Shown here piece after piece: positions 7,641 through 16,310 of a stretch of DNA of 64,000 nucleotides. Position 1 is the first letter of the stretch. Every line of letters begins with the position of its first letter. Both the position numbers and the translations under genes were made by a program. This stretch comes from Myxococcus stipitatus (GTDB lineage Bacteria; Myxococcota; Myxococcia; Myxococcales; Myxococcaceae): NCBI RefSeq assembly GCF_021412625.1, contig NZ_JAKCFI010000001.1, positions 682,001 to 746,000 of the forward strand, read 5' to 3'. The notes below the pieces were generated by a model. That model was not told the DNA's origin and searched no databases. It was given only the letters and a program-made list of their open reading frames with translations.

Positions 7641-9365
7641 ATGTCTTCCAATCTGGAGCTGACGGCTCCGCCCTCGGAGCAGGCCAACGCCTCCGAGTCC
7701 GTGTCCGCTGAACCCACACCTTCCTCCACGACTCCCGCCTCCCTCGCCGAAGCCGAGCGCCCGTTGGACGCGCCGGTGGCCCGCCCGCTCGCCGCGGACG
7801 CGGACGACGAGGCCGACGACGAGGAGGAGGACGACGACGAGGCCGACGGGCTGGAGAACGGCTTCGACGAGGTGGGGCTGGGCGCCGCCGCCGAGGTGCT
7901 CGCCGCCGCGGAGGCGCAGGATGCCGCGGACGCCGCCGCGCTCGAGGAGGTGGAGCCGGTCCCCACGGTCCTCGAGCCGGAGCCCGAGCCGACGCCGGCC
8001 GAGCGCGAGCTGCACGCGCCCCACGTCCGCTCCACCGGCGAGCCGGCGGAGATCGACCCGGACGAGCTGGACCCGGATGCGCTCAAGGTGGTGCTGCGGC
8101 TGCACCAGCACGGGCACCAGGCGTACCTCGTGGGTGGCTGCGTGCGCGACCTGCTCCTGGGCCGCAAGCCCAAGGACTTCGACGTCGCCACCAGCGCGCA
8201 CCCCAACGAGGTGCGCGCCATCTTCCGAAACTGCCGCCTCATCGGTCGGCGCTTCCGGCTGGCGCACGTCTACTTCAAGGGCGGGAAGATCATCGAGGTC
8301 TCCACCTTCCGCGCCAACCCCACGGAGCTGGAGAGCGCCGCGCCGGAGACGGACGAGGGCGAGTCGGGGGAGGATGATCTGCTCATCACCCACGACAACG
8401 TCTTCGGCACCGCGCAGCAGGACGCACGTCGCCGCGACTTCACCATCAACGGCCTGTTCTACGACGTGAGCGAGGGGCGGGTCATCGACTACGTCCGCGG
8501 CCGCCGGGACCTGGACGAGCGCTTCATCCGCACCATCGGCGACCCGGAGGTCCGCATGCGCGAGGACCCGGTGCGCATCCTGCGCGCCGTGCGCTTCGCC
8601 GCGAAGCTGGATCTGGACATCGAGTCGCGCACGTACGCGGCGATGGAGGGCGCGGTGGAGGACCTGCCGCGTTGCGCGCCCGCGCGCCTGCTGGAGGAGA
8701 CCTTTCGTCTCATCCGCGGCGGCGTGTCCGCGCCGGCGCTCAAGCTGCTGGACGCGCTGGACGCGCTGAAGCTGCTGCTGCCGCCGGTCAACGCGTACCT
8801 CAAACAGCACGGCAAGGAGGGCGAGCGCACCTTCTACGCCTTCGCCGAGTCGCTGGACCGGCGCGTGCGCGCGGGGGAGTCGCTCGACGACGCCATCCTG
8901 CTGGCCGCGCTGCTGGTGCCCATCAGCCGCTCCGCGCCGCCGGCGGAGCCGCAGGAGGGGGGCCGCCCCTCCGTGTCGCAGGTGGTGGAGGAGCTGCTCG
9001 CGGGCTTCGTGCAGTCGGCGCGCCTGCCGCGCCGCATCGCCGAGCGCTGCCGCATGCTGCTGCTCGCCCAGCGCACGTTGTCCGGCGAGCGCCGCCGCAA
9101 GAGCGCCGCGTTCCGTCGCCACCCGCTGTTCGGCGAGGCGCTCACCGTCTACGAGATGACGGTGGAGGCCACCGGCGAGGGCCGTGAGCAGCTGGAGGCG
9201 TGGAAGGCCGGCGAGGTGCCCTCGCCTCGCGCGGACGCCTCGGACGGCGAGGGTTCGGAGGCGGGTGGACAGCGCAAGCGCCGCCGTCGCCGTCGTCGTC
9301 GTCGCTCCTCCGGCGAGGGCTCCGCGTCCGCGGGTTCCTCCGGCTCCGGCGCCGGCGAGGCGTGA
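7641..9365 (+). CDS. pcnB: Poly(A) polymerase / tRNA nucleotidyltransferase family protein PcnB
   Basis: Class II nucleotidyltransferase that adds A residues to RNA 3' ends. From the ATG at 7641 (AGAGG 5 nt upstream) the protein has 574 residues; an in-frame ATG at 7512 or GTG at 7500 would add 43-47 residues. Residues 1-130 are acidic low complexity with a run of Asp/Glu near 55-65. The catalytic head follows at about 150-310: YLVGGCVRDLLLG, the metal-binding KDFDVAT, RRDFTINGLFYD and EDPVRILRAVRFAAKL. The C-terminus ends in an Arg-rich tail (two Arg blocks, then Ser/Gly). The RRDFTINGL and VRILRAVRFA motifs fit bacterial PcnB better than CCA-adding enzymes, but the two cannot be fully separated by eye. 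Confidence 0.9.
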   Translation: MSSNLELTAPPSEQANASESVSAEPTPSSTTPASLAEAERPLDAPVARPLAADADDEADDEEEDDDEADGLENGFDEVGLGAAAEVLAAAEAQDAADAAALEEVEPVPTVLEPEPEPTPAERELHAPHVRSTGEPAEIDPDELDPDALKVVLRLHQHGHQAYLVGGCVRDLLLGRKPKDFDVATSAHPNEVRAIFRNCRLIGRRFRLAHVYFKGGKIIEVSTFRANPTELESAAPETDEGESGEDDLLITHDNVFGTAQQDARRRDFTINGLFYDVSEGRVIDYVRGRRDLDERFIRTIGDPEVRMREDPVRILRAVRFAAKLDLDIESRTYAAMEGAVEDLPRCAPARLLEETFRLIRGGVSAPALKLLDALDALKLLLPPVNAYLKQHGKEGERTFYAFAESLDRRVRAGESLDDAILLAALLVPISRSAPPAEPQEGGRPSVSQVVEELLAGFVQSARLPRRIAERCRMLLLAQRTLSGERRRKSAAFRRHPLFGEALTVYEMTVEATGEGREQLEAWKAGEVPSPRADASDGEGSEAGGQRKRRRRRRRRRSSGEGSASAGSSGSGAGEA

Positions 9366-10279
9366 GCCCCGCCGTCCCACGGGCCCGCGTCTACGGTGGG
9401 CTCGTGTTGGGCGTGGTGGCCGTGTCCTGGGCGGCGCCCCTCATCCGCTTCGCCCAGGCGCCGTCGTTGGCCATCTCCGCGTGGCGCCTCGTCTTCGCCG
9501 CCGTGCCGCTGCTGGCGCTCGCCGTCCTGCGCGGGCGCGCGGAGCTGTCCGCGTTGTCCGCTCGGACGTGGGGCTGGCTCGGACTGTCCGGGCTGGCGCT
9601 CGCGCTGCACTTCGCGACGTGGATCGCCTCCCTCCAGTACACCACCGTGGCCAGCTCCGTGGCGCTCGTCACGACGCAGCCCGTGTGGGTGACGCTGTTC
9701 GCGTGGCTTGCGTTGTCGGAGCGCGTGGGGCGGCGGGGCGCGGCCGCGTTGGTGTTGTGCCTGGCGGGCAGCGTCCTCATCGGCGCGCGGGATTTCGCCG
9801 CGGGCGGGGCGGCGCTCTGGGGCGACGCGCTCGCGGTGGCGGGGGCGCTCCTGGCGGCGGTGTACTTCGTCGTGGGGCGTCGCGTGCGCGAGGCGCTGTC
9901 CCTGGGCACCTACGTGGGCGTCGTCTATGCCGTGGCCGCCGTGGCGCTCTTGGCCGCCCATGGCGTCGTCGACTCCCCGCTGACGGGCTTCCCGCCGCTC
10001 ACCTGGGGCGTGCTGGTGGCCCTGGCGCTGGTGCCGCAGCTCATCGGCCACTCGCTGCTCAACGCGTCGGTGCGGCACCTGTCCGCGCCCTTCGTCGCGG
10101 TGGCCTCGCTGGGGGAGCCGGTGCTCTCCACGCTGTGGGCCGTGCCGCTGCTGGGCGAGAAGCCCGACTGGGTGCAGCTCACGGGGGGCGGGCTGGCCCT
10201 GCTGGGCGTGGTCCTCATGTCGCGCGAGGAGTCCGCGCGCTCGCCGCCGCCCCCGGACCTGGTGCCCGCGGCGGACTGA
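9362..10279 (+). CDS. EamA/DMT-family transporter
   Basis: A 305-residue integral membrane protein with ten predicted hydrophobic helices in two repeated halves, the pattern of the drug/metabolite transporter (EamA) superfamily. Recognisable stretches are VSWAAPLIRFAQAP.LAISAWRL in TM1-2 and the conserved end of each repeat (LGEPVLSTLWAVPLLGEKPDWVQ). The start is the GTG at 9362, overlapping the pcnB stop as GTGA; upstream in-frame starts would lie inside pcnB. Substrates in this family include amino acids and metabolites and cannot be predicted here. It converges on dinB, with a 77-nt gap. Confidence 0.9.
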   Translation: MSPAVPRARVYGGLVLGVVAVSWAAPLIRFAQAPSLAISAWRLVFAAVPLLALAVLRGRAELSALSARTWGWLGLSGLALALHFATWIASLQYTTVASSVALVTTQPVWVTLFAWLALSERVGRRGAAALVLCLAGSVLIGARDFAAGGAALWGDALAVAGALLAAVYFVVGRRVREALSLGTYVGVVYAVAAVALLAAHGVVDSPLTGFPPLTWGVLVALALVPQLIGHSLLNASVRHLSAPFVAVASLGEPVLSTLWAVPLLGEKPDWVQLTGGGLALLGVVLMSREESARSPPPPDLVPAAD

Positions 10280-10356
10280 CGCGGCCATGGTCCGAGCCCC
10301 GGTCCGTCCCGCGCATCGCGTCGCGGGTGAGGACGCCGCCCCGACGCGGGGCGAGC

Positions 10357-11568
10357 TCAGCGCCGGGGCTTGGCCTTCTCCACGGGGCGTTCGGAGCGGT
10401 GGGCCTCCGCGTCCGCGGTGCCGCTGGTTCCGGCGATGTCCGCCGTGGTGATGGCCTTGCTGCCGAAGCGGTCGGCGATGCGGTCCAGCGCGGCGTTCAG
10501 CTTGGCCGTGCGGGGTGGGGCGGCGGGGAAGAGTCCGAGCTGGGGGGGCGCCTCGTCGAGCTGCACGCTCACCCCGGTCAGCCGCATGGCCTTGTTTTCG
10601 TGAGCGCGCTCGAGCAGCTCCAGCGCCGCGCGGTAGAGCGTCTGCCCGTCGTCCGTCGCCTCGCGCAGCGTGGTTCGCCGGGTGAGGAGGGTGAAGTCGG
10701 CGAGCTTCAGCTTGAGCTGCACCACGCGGCCCTTGAGGTTCGCGCGCCGCAGGCGCCGCGCCACCCGCAGGGCCTGCGCGTGGATGTGGGGCTTGAGTGC
10801 CTCCACGCCGGTGAGGTCCTCCTCGAAGGTGTCCTCCGCGCCCACGCTCTTGGCGGCGCGGTCCGGCACCACCTCCCGCGCGTCGATGCCCTGCGACAGC
10901 TCCCACAGGTGCCGGCCGATGGTGCCCAGCCGGGCCTCCAGCCACTCCGCGTCCCGCTTCGCCACGTCGCCAATCGTCTTCAACCCGGCGCGCTGGAGGG
11001 CCTCCTCCGTCTTCGGCCCCACGCCCCACAGTCGAGACACGGGCAGGCCCGCGAGGAAGCCCACCGTCTCCTCCGGGCGCACCTCGCGCTGGCCATTGGG
11101 CTTGGCCAGGTCCGAGGCGATCTTCGCCACGAACTTCGCGGAGGCGATGCCCGCGGAGCAGGGCAGGGACAGCTCCTCCGCGATGTCCTTGCGGATGCGC
11201 CGCGCGATGTCCGCGGGCGCGCCGAACAGGCCCACCGACGCGGTGACGTCCAGGAACGCCTCGTCGAGCGACAGGGGCTCGATGAGCGGGGTGTACTGCT
11301 CGAAGATGGCGAACACCTGCTCGCTGGCCTCCGCGTAGGCGGGGAAGCGCGGCTTGACGACGATGGCGTGGGGCGCGGCCTTCAGCGCGCGCGACATGGG
11401 CATGGCGCTGCGCACGCCGAAGGGGCGCACCTCGTACGAGGCGGCCACCACCACGCCGCGCTGCGCGTGCCCGCCGACGATGAGCGGCTTGCCCTTGAGG
11501 GCCGGGTTGTCCCGCTGTTCGACGGACGCATAGAAGGCGTCCATGTCCACGTGGATGATGGCTCGCAT
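10357..11568 (-). CDS. dinB: DNA polymerase IV (Y-family translesion polymerase)
   Basis: The 403-residue protein starts IIHVDMDAFYASVEQRDNP, the catalytic palm signature of DinB with the first metal-binding Asp and the steric-gate region. SLDEAFLDVT carries the second acidic pair. A helix-hairpin-helix follows (VSRLWGVGPKTEEALQRAG), then the little-finger domain. The ATG at 11568 puts the motif at the usual residue 4; 22 extra upstream codons in the open frame look non-coding. The C-terminal tail (about 345-403) is longer than the core family and basic at the end. No Shine-Dalgarno is seen before the ATG. I found no convincing LexA box upstream. Confidence 0.95.
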   Translation of the reverse strand: MRAIIHVDMDAFYASVEQRDNPALKGKPLIVGGHAQRGVVVAASYEVRPFGVRSAMPMSRALKAAPHAIVVKPRFPAYAEASEQVFAIFEQYTPLIEPLSLDEAFLDVTASVGLFGAPADIARRIRKDIAEELSLPCSAGIASAKFVAKIASDLAKPNGQREVRPEETVGFLAGLPVSRLWGVGPKTEEALQRAGLKTIGDVAKRDAEWLEARLGTIGRHLWELSQGIDAREVVPDRAAKSVGAEDTFEEDLTGVEALKPHIHAQALRVARRLRRANLKGRVVQLKLKLADFTLLTRRTTLREATDDGQTLYRAALELLERAHENKAMRLTGVSVQLDEAPPQLGLFPAAPPRTAKLNAALDRIADRFGSKAITTADIAGTSGTADAEAHRSERPVEKAKPRR

Positions 11569-12032
11569 CGCAAGAGTCACTCTAGCGAGTCCCTCTGACG
11601 CTTGAAGTGCGTGCACGTGAAGTCGGGAGCGCACCCGGATTGCGCTCGCGTCGCGTGGCCGGATGACGCAGGGGCCCGGGGCCGCCCCGGCGCGGTGGGC
11701 CGGCCTCGCGGGCCACTCGGGCGACCCGCCGGGTGAAGCCAGACGTGGTGCGTCTGTCTGGCCTTGTCGGACCTGGCTCGCGCGAGAGTCATTGGGGGCA
11801 GGGCGTCGGAGGGGGGGCGCTCGCTCGGGTTCGACGGCGGTGCGCGGTCGGCGTTCGGGGACGGTCCGCCATGCGCGGTGCGGGCGAGGAGCGCCGCGCC
11901 CCTGGGGGCCGGATGCGGCGTGCTCGCCCGCCTGTCACGGGCGAGCGGGAGTGCTTCGGGCGGTGGGCCCGCGCGTCGATGGGTGGTCATGCCCCCGTGG
12001 AGGTGGCCGCCGTGGTAGTTCCCGGGGCCGAC
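11569..12032. other. Divergent intergenic region between dinB and a HAD phosphatase
   Basis: A 464-nt GC-rich stretch with no reading frame I would support. On the minus strand TAGAGT ends about 13 nt before the dinB ATG, and TTCAAG lies 16 nt further upstream, a weak promoter that would give an almost leaderless dinB mRNA. A small dyad GAGCGC/GCGCTC occupies 11627-11632 and 11642-11647. The frame of the downstream HAD gene stays open through much of this region, so a longer N-terminus (for example from ATG 11979) remains possible. Confidence 0.35.
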
Positions 12033-12689
12033 ATGCCCGCCTATCGCCTGGTCATCTTCGACTTCGACGGCACCCTGGCCGACACGCTCCCGTGGTTCCG
12101 CTCCGTGTTCGACGGCGTGGCGGAGCGGTTCGGTCTCGTCCGCCTGACGCCCGACGAGTTCGAGGCCCTGCGCAACCTGTCCGGGCGCGAAATCATCGCG
12201 AAGATGAAGGTCCCCGCCTGGAAGCTGCCCTTCATCGTCAGGCACATGCGCCGGGAGAAGCTCGCGGCGGCGGCGACGACGCGGTTGTTCGCCGGGGTGC
12301 CGGAGCTGCTCGCGGACCTGAAGGCGGCGGGCCTGCGGGTGGCCATCGTCAGCTCGGACAGCGAGGCCTCCGTGCGCGCGGTGCTCGGGCCGCTGGTGGC
12401 CCACGTGGACCACTTCGACTGTGGCGCGGGACTCTTCGGCAAGGCCGCGAAGTTCCGCGGGATGGTGAAGCGCACGGGGCTGCGGCGCGAGGAGGTGCTC
12501 TCCGTGGGGGACGAACTGCGCGACCTCGAGGCCGCGCTCGAGGCGGACATCGCCGCGGCGGCCGTGAGCTGGGGCTACACGGCGCCGGAGGCCCTGGAGC
12601 GGCGCCGGCCCACCCATCTCTTTCATTCCATCGACGCACTGCGGGCCATGCTCCTGCCCGCGCCTCCACCCTCCGGGTCGGAGCGATGA
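12033..12689 (+). CDS. HAD hydrolase, phosphoglycolate-phosphatase-like
   Basis: A 218-residue HAD subfamily IA protein. YRLVIFDFDGTLADTLPWF gives motif I with both catalytic Asp residues at about 9 and 11. VAIVSSDSEASVRAVL gives motif II with Ser. LFGKAAKFRGMVKRTGL carries the motif III Lys, and VLSVGDELRDLEAALEADI the motif IV acidic pair. The helical cap of about 70 residues between motifs I and II is typical of Gph/PGP-like enzymes. The ATG at 12033 places motif I at the usual distance from the N-terminus; a longer start is possible but compositionally poor. The substrate is unknown. Confidence 0.88.
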   Translation: MPAYRLVIFDFDGTLADTLPWFRSVFDGVAERFGLVRLTPDEFEALRNLSGREIIAKMKVPAWKLPFIVRHMRREKLAAAATTRLFAGVPELLADLKAAGLRVAIVSSDSEASVRAVLGPLVAHVDHFDCGAGLFGKAAKFRGMVKRTGLRREEVLSVGDELRDLEAALEADIAAAAVSWGYTAPEALERRRPTHLFHSIDALRAMLLPAPPPSGSER

Positions 12690-12751
12690 CCAATCCCTGT
12701 CATCGCGTCACGCGATGGCGGATGGGCGACTCATCCCGGAGTGCCAGTCGA

Positions 12752-12779
12752 TTGAAGTCGCGCGGAGCCCTCGTAGGGT
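12752..12779 (+). promoter_or_regulatory. Candidate sigma-70-type promoter for the small exported protein at 12832
   Basis: TTGAAG (12752-12757) and TAGGGT (12774-12779) are separated by 16 nt and would start RNA about 45 nt before the ATG at 12832, where CTGGAGG serves as ribosome binding site. TAGGGT-like hexamers recur upstream of several genes in this window. Confidence 0.4.
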
Positions 12780-12831
12780 GTCTCTCGACGTGGACGGCTG
12801 CCTGGTCCATGTCGCAACCCCTGGAGGCATC

Positions 12832-13182
12832 ATGCTCCGCAATCGTCTCTCGTTCCTCGCCACTCTCGTCCTGATGTCATGTCTGTATTCCAGCGAAGGC
12901 CATGCGCAGAACGCGCAGAGTGGCGTCGTCAATCATGGGGACTACATCACCGTCCCCTCCGGCACGGTCGGTGACTGGGCCATCCATGTCTCTCCGAATC
13001 GGCTGGGGATGGAGGAGCCCGGCTCGGAGGGAGACAATGCCTTGCTGAGAATCGATTGCTACGTGGTGCCGATCAATCAGTACACGTGGCAGGTCATCTC
13101 CCAGTACAAGTATCGGTATTCCAACGGGCCGCATGGGGGCTGGTACGGCGGTTCGGCGAACTATCTCCTCGTGCACAAGTAG
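12832..13182 (+). CDS. Small exported protein of unknown function
   Basis: The 116-residue product begins with a signal peptide (MLRNRLSFLATLVLMSCLYS, cut after GHAQ at about residue 26). A Cys within the hydrophobic core could alternatively act as a lipobox. The mature part of about 90 residues is rich in Tyr, Gly, Asn and Trp and ends QYKYRYSNGPHGGWYGGSANY before a short basic tail, resembling small secreted beta proteins. The start at 12832 is chosen for the GGAGG and the signal peptide; the open frame upstream is not coding-like. Third codon positions are visibly less GC-rich than in neighbouring genes, as also in the next gene. I recognise no family. Confidence 0.75.
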   Translation: MLRNRLSFLATLVLMSCLYSSEGHAQNAQSGVVNHGDYITVPSGTVGDWAIHVSPNRLGMEEPGSEGDNALLRIDCYVVPINQYTWQVISQYKYRYSNGPHGGWYGGSANYLLVHK

Positions 13183-13351
13183 GCGGCCCGCCGGGCCCGT
13201 CGATGACTCCGCTGCCGGGCCTGCTCGCCGTCAACGGAGGTCGAGGGAATGCCGTGGCTGGCGGTGGGCGCAGCCGGGAGTGGGGCTCGTGATGGCTTTG
13301 CCGGTTCTGGGATAGGCTGTCCATTCCTCCCTCAATGGAGCCCACGTCCCC

Positions 13352-13954
13352 ATGCAAGTCTTCACGCGCATCGCCTGTTTTGGTGTCGCCGTGTCCCTGG
13401 CCGCCTGCGGTCTTCCGGAGTCGTCGCCCGAGCAGGATTCCCTCGCGGAGCAGCGCGAGGGATTGACCACGGCGACGTTCCAGGGCTGCACGTACAGCAT
13501 CAGCTATACCCAGATTCCCATGCCCTATCCGCCGGTCGATGCCATCAGCCTGACGCGCCAGGCCTCCGCGTCCTGTCCCTATCCGGCCGCGAGCGTGGAA
13601 TTGGGGCGCTCCTACAACACTCCGTTCATCGGCATCATCGCCACACAGGTCGGGCTGGCGGCGGCGTTCTCCTTCAAGGGGTCGCCGAGCGGCAGCGCGA
13701 ACACCCAATGCCGTGTCATCCACATCGACCCCGCGACGCTCGGGGACGTGCGGCGGGACGCCATCGTGGTGAACTTCGGCGCGGGGAATGTCACGAGTTG
13801 CAACCTCGACCAGACGGACGCGGGCACCACGCTGGTGGCCTACGGGAAGAAGACCGGGCCGCTTCCGGGCGAGACGGGGAGCGGCAGCAACTATGTGGCC
13901 ACGTATTTCAACTTCTTCACCAGCACGACGCCCGCCGTCTACTACGCGTACTGA
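13352..13954 (+). CDS. Putative lipoprotein of unknown function
   Basis: A 200-residue protein with a lipoprotein signal: a hydrophobic core then SLAAC at residues 15-19, with Cys19 as the lipidated residue. The mature region has four further Cys residues, suggesting disulfides, and recurrent Ser/Thr/Tyr-rich beta segments (ASCPYPAASVELGRSYNTPF). I do not recognise a domain. It follows another small exported protein in the same direction (170-nt gap) and converges on the LysR gene 7 nt downstream. Codon usage is less GC3-biased than in the housekeeping genes nearby, which could mean recent acquisition or fast evolution. Confidence 0.8.
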   Translation: MQVFTRIACFGVAVSLAACGLPESSPEQDSLAEQREGLTTATFQGCTYSISYTQIPMPYPPVDAISLTRQASASCPYPAASVELGRSYNTPFIGIIATQVGLAAAFSFKGSPSGSANTQCRVIHIDPATLGDVRRDAIVVNFGAGNVTSCNLDQTDAGTTLVAYGKKTGPLPGETGSGSNYVATYFNFFTSTTPAVYYAY

Positions 13955-13961
13955 CGGACTC

Positions 13962-14843
13962 TCAGGTGGCGAAGAGGTGCTTCGCCATGAAGTCCACGAA
14001 CACGCGCAGCTTGGGCGAGAGATAGCGGCTCGACGGCCACAGCATCCGGAACGTGCCCCGGTGGTGCGTGTGTCCGTCGAGCACTTCCACGAGCGTGCCC
14101 TGGGCCAGCTGCCGGCGGATGGCGAAGTCCGGCAGGCAGGTGATGCCCAGGCCCTGCTCCGCCATGTAGATGAGCGGCTCGATGGTGTTCGCCACCGCCG
14201 CTGACGGCAGGGCGAGCTCCCCGCGCCCCTTGCGCAGCGGCCAGGGCTCCAGCTTGCCGTTGGTGGCGAAGCGGTGGTGGAGGCAGGCGTGGGCCAGGAG
14301 GTCCTCGGGCTTCCTGGGCGTCCCCTTCCTCCGGAGGTAGTCGGGGGACGCGACGAGCATGAGCCGGAACGTGCCCAGCACCCGGCTCATCAACCGGGAG
14401 TCGCTCACCTCGCCCGCGCGCACCACGCCATCGAAGCCCTCCTCGATGACGTCCACGACGCGGTCGGTGAAGTCGAGGTCCAGCTCGATGTCCGGGTACG
14501 CCCGCATGAAGGCGCTCAGCGTCGGCATCATCAGCATCCCGACGATGGGCATGCTGACGCGCAGCCGTCCCCGGGGCGCTCCCTGGGTCTGCGCGAGCTC
14601 CAGCTCCGCGGCCTCCACCTCGCAGAAGATGCGCCGGCAGCGCTCGAGGAAGAGCGTCCCCTCGGGCGTCAGGGTGATGGTGCGCGTGGAGCGGTGGAAC
14701 AGGCGCACGCCCAGCCGCGCCTCCAGCCGCGCGATGGCCTTGCCCACCGCGGACGACGACACGCCGAGCTGCCGCCCCGCCAGCGTGAAGCTGCGTGTCT
14801 CCGCCGCCTGGACGAATGCGTTGAGCGCGCCGAGGCTGTCCAT
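13962..14843 (-). CDS. LysR-family transcriptional regulator
   Basis: The 293-residue product has the LysR winged helix-turn-helix at residues 1-60 (LNAFVQAAETRSFTLAGRQLG, then SSSAVGKAIARLEARLGVRL and RSTRTITLT) and a periplasmic-binding-protein-like effector domain (about 90-293). It is of the CrgA/DmlR-like subgroup by the N-terminal pattern. It is transcribed divergently from an MFS exporter (93-nt gap), the usual arrangement for a LysR regulator controlling its neighbour. A dyad at 14864-14882 between them is a plausible binding site. The inducer cannot be predicted. Confidence 0.93.
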   Translation of the reverse strand: MDSLGALNAFVQAAETRSFTLAGRQLGVSSSAVGKAIARLEARLGVRLFHRSTRTITLTPEGTLFLERCRRIFCEVEAAELELAQTQGAPRGRLRVSMPIVGMLMMPTLSAFMRAYPDIELDLDFTDRVVDVIEEGFDGVVRAGEVSDSRLMSRVLGTFRLMLVASPDYLRRKGTPRKPEDLLAHACLHHRFATNGKLEPWPLRKGRGELALPSAAVANTIEPLIYMAEQGLGITCLPDFAIRRQLAQGTLVEVLDGHTHHRGTFRMLWPSSRYLSPKLRVFVDFMAKHLFAT

Positions 14844-14863
14844 CCACCCTCTCCTCGATTCAG

Positions 14864-14882
14864 GACATCCGTGTCCGATGTC
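14864..14882. promoter_or_regulatory. Dyad, candidate LysR-regulator binding site
   Basis: GACAT (14864-14868) and ATGTC (14878-14882) form an inverted repeat with 9 nt between arms, and the inner part also reads as ATC-N7-GAT. It lies 21 nt upstream of the LysR start and about 55 nt upstream of the MFS start. LysR proteins usually bind such interrupted dyads (T-N11-A type). A possible MFS -10 element (TAGCCT, 14893-14898) follows closely. Confidence 0.4.
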
Positions 14883-14936
14883 TTCGGAACTCTAGCCTCG
14901 TGGTTGGCGACACGGGACGTCTTTACCGTGGGCGCC

Positions 14937-16154
14937 ATGACTTCCTCGCTCCCTTCCGACCTGTCCCCGTCCGCCAGTGCGCCCGCACGGGGCGCCCGCC
15001 TGCCGCTCGCGGAGTTGCTCTCCCTGTCCATGGCCGCCTTCATCACCGTGCTCACTGAGGCCCTGCCCGCGGGGCTGCTGCCCCGGATGAGCGCGGACCT
15101 CGGCGTGTCCGAGGCGATGGCGGGACAGGTCGTCACGCTCTACGCGCTGGGCACGCTGTTGACGGCGATTCCCCTCACCGCCGCGACCCAGGGCTGGCGG
15201 CGCAAGCCGCTGCTGCTCGGCGCCATCGCGGGCTTCGCCGTGGTCAACACGCTGACCGCGGTGTCCACCCACTTCGTGCTCACGCTGGGCGCCCGCTTCC
15301 TCGCGGGCGTGTTCGCGGGCGTGCTGTGGGCGCTCGTCGCGGGGTACGCGGCCCGGCTGGTACCCGAGCACCTCCAGGGCCGCTCGATGGCCATCGCCAT
15401 GGTGGGCATCCCCCTGGCGCTCTCGCTCGGCGTCCCGGCGGGGACCTTCCTGGGGGCGGCCGTCGGCTGGCGCTCCACCTTCGGCCTCATGAGCCTGCTC
15501 ACGCTCGCGCTGGTCGGGTGGGTCGTCGCCAGGCTCCCGGACTTCCCCGGGCAGGCCGAGGACAGCCGTCTGTCGCTCGCGGGCGTCTTCACCCTGCCGG
15601 GCATCCGCTCCGTGCTGTTCGCCACGCTCGCGTTCGTGCTCGCGCACAATGTCCTGTACACCTATGTCGCGCCCTTCGTCGTCCCGTCGGGGCTCGCCGC
15701 GCGCATCGACGTCGTGCTGCTCGTCTTCGGCGTCTCGGCGCTCGTCTCCATCTGGCTCGTCGGCGTGATGATCGACCGCTGGCTGCGAGAGCTGATGCTC
15801 GGCAGCACCGCGATGTTCGTCGGCGTGGGCCTCCTGTTCGGCCTCTGGGGGGACGTCCCCGCCGTGGTCTACGGGGGGATGGCGCTGTGGGGGCTCGCCT
15901 TCGGTGGCGTGGCCACGCTGCTCCAGACGGCGTCGGCGAAGACGGCGGGGGAGGCCGCGGATGTCGCCCAGTCGATGCTCGTCACCGTCTGGAACATCGC
16001 CATCGCTGGCGGGGGCGTGCTGGGCGGCGTCCTGCTGGAGACGGCCGGCGTCTCTGCCTTCCCGTGGACGCTCGTGTTGCTGCTGGTGCCCACGCTGTGG
16101 GTCGTGTGGCGGGCGAAGCGGCATGGCTTCCCGCCCGTGACGCGGCGGGGGTGA
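14937..16154 (+). CDS. MFS exporter (AraJ/NepI-like)
   Basis: A 405-residue membrane protein with twelve hydrophobic segments after a Ser/Pro/Ala-rich cytoplasmic N-terminus of about 25 residues. ALPAGLLPRMSADLGVSEAMAGQVVTLYALG is a typical TM1-TM2 region of the arabinose/purine/chloramphenicol exporter group, and RWLRELMLG lies in the central loop. The start at 14937 is the first ATG after the promoter region; earlier in-frame starts would overlap the divergent LysR gene completely. Likely controlled by that regulator. The substrate is unknown. Confidence 0.92.
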   Translation: MTSSLPSDLSPSASAPARGARLPLAELLSLSMAAFITVLTEALPAGLLPRMSADLGVSEAMAGQVVTLYALGTLLTAIPLTAATQGWRRKPLLLGAIAGFAVVNTLTAVSTHFVLTLGARFLAGVFAGVLWALVAGYAARLVPEHLQGRSMAIAMVGIPLALSLGVPAGTFLGAAVGWRSTFGLMSLLTLALVGWVVARLPDFPGQAEDSRLSLAGVFTLPGIRSVLFATLAFVLAHNVLYTYVAPFVVPSGLAARIDVVLLVFGVSALVSIWLVGVMIDRWLRELMLGSTAMFVGVGLLFGLWGDVPAVVYGGMALWGLAFGGVATLLQTASAKTAGEAADVAQSMLVTVWNIAIAGGGVLGGVLLETAGVSAFPWTLVLLLVPTLWVVWRAKRHGFPPVTRRG

Positions 16155-16310
16155 GCCCCCACACCCACGCGGGCAGACCTCTCGCGCATCGATGCTCCGG
16201 CCCCCGCGCGAGGCCATGCCCGACGTGAGGTCATCCCGACAGTCGAGTCGCCTTCCACTCCAACGGCTGGCGAGCGGTGCGAGACTGCGGCGTGGAGGAA
16301 GCCCGCACCG

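Noticed and set aside
11569-11634. 22-codon N-terminal extension of DinB
   Set aside because: The DinB signature IIHVDMDAFYASVE normally lies at the very N-terminus; the extension shows no conservation-like composition and no ribosome binding site.
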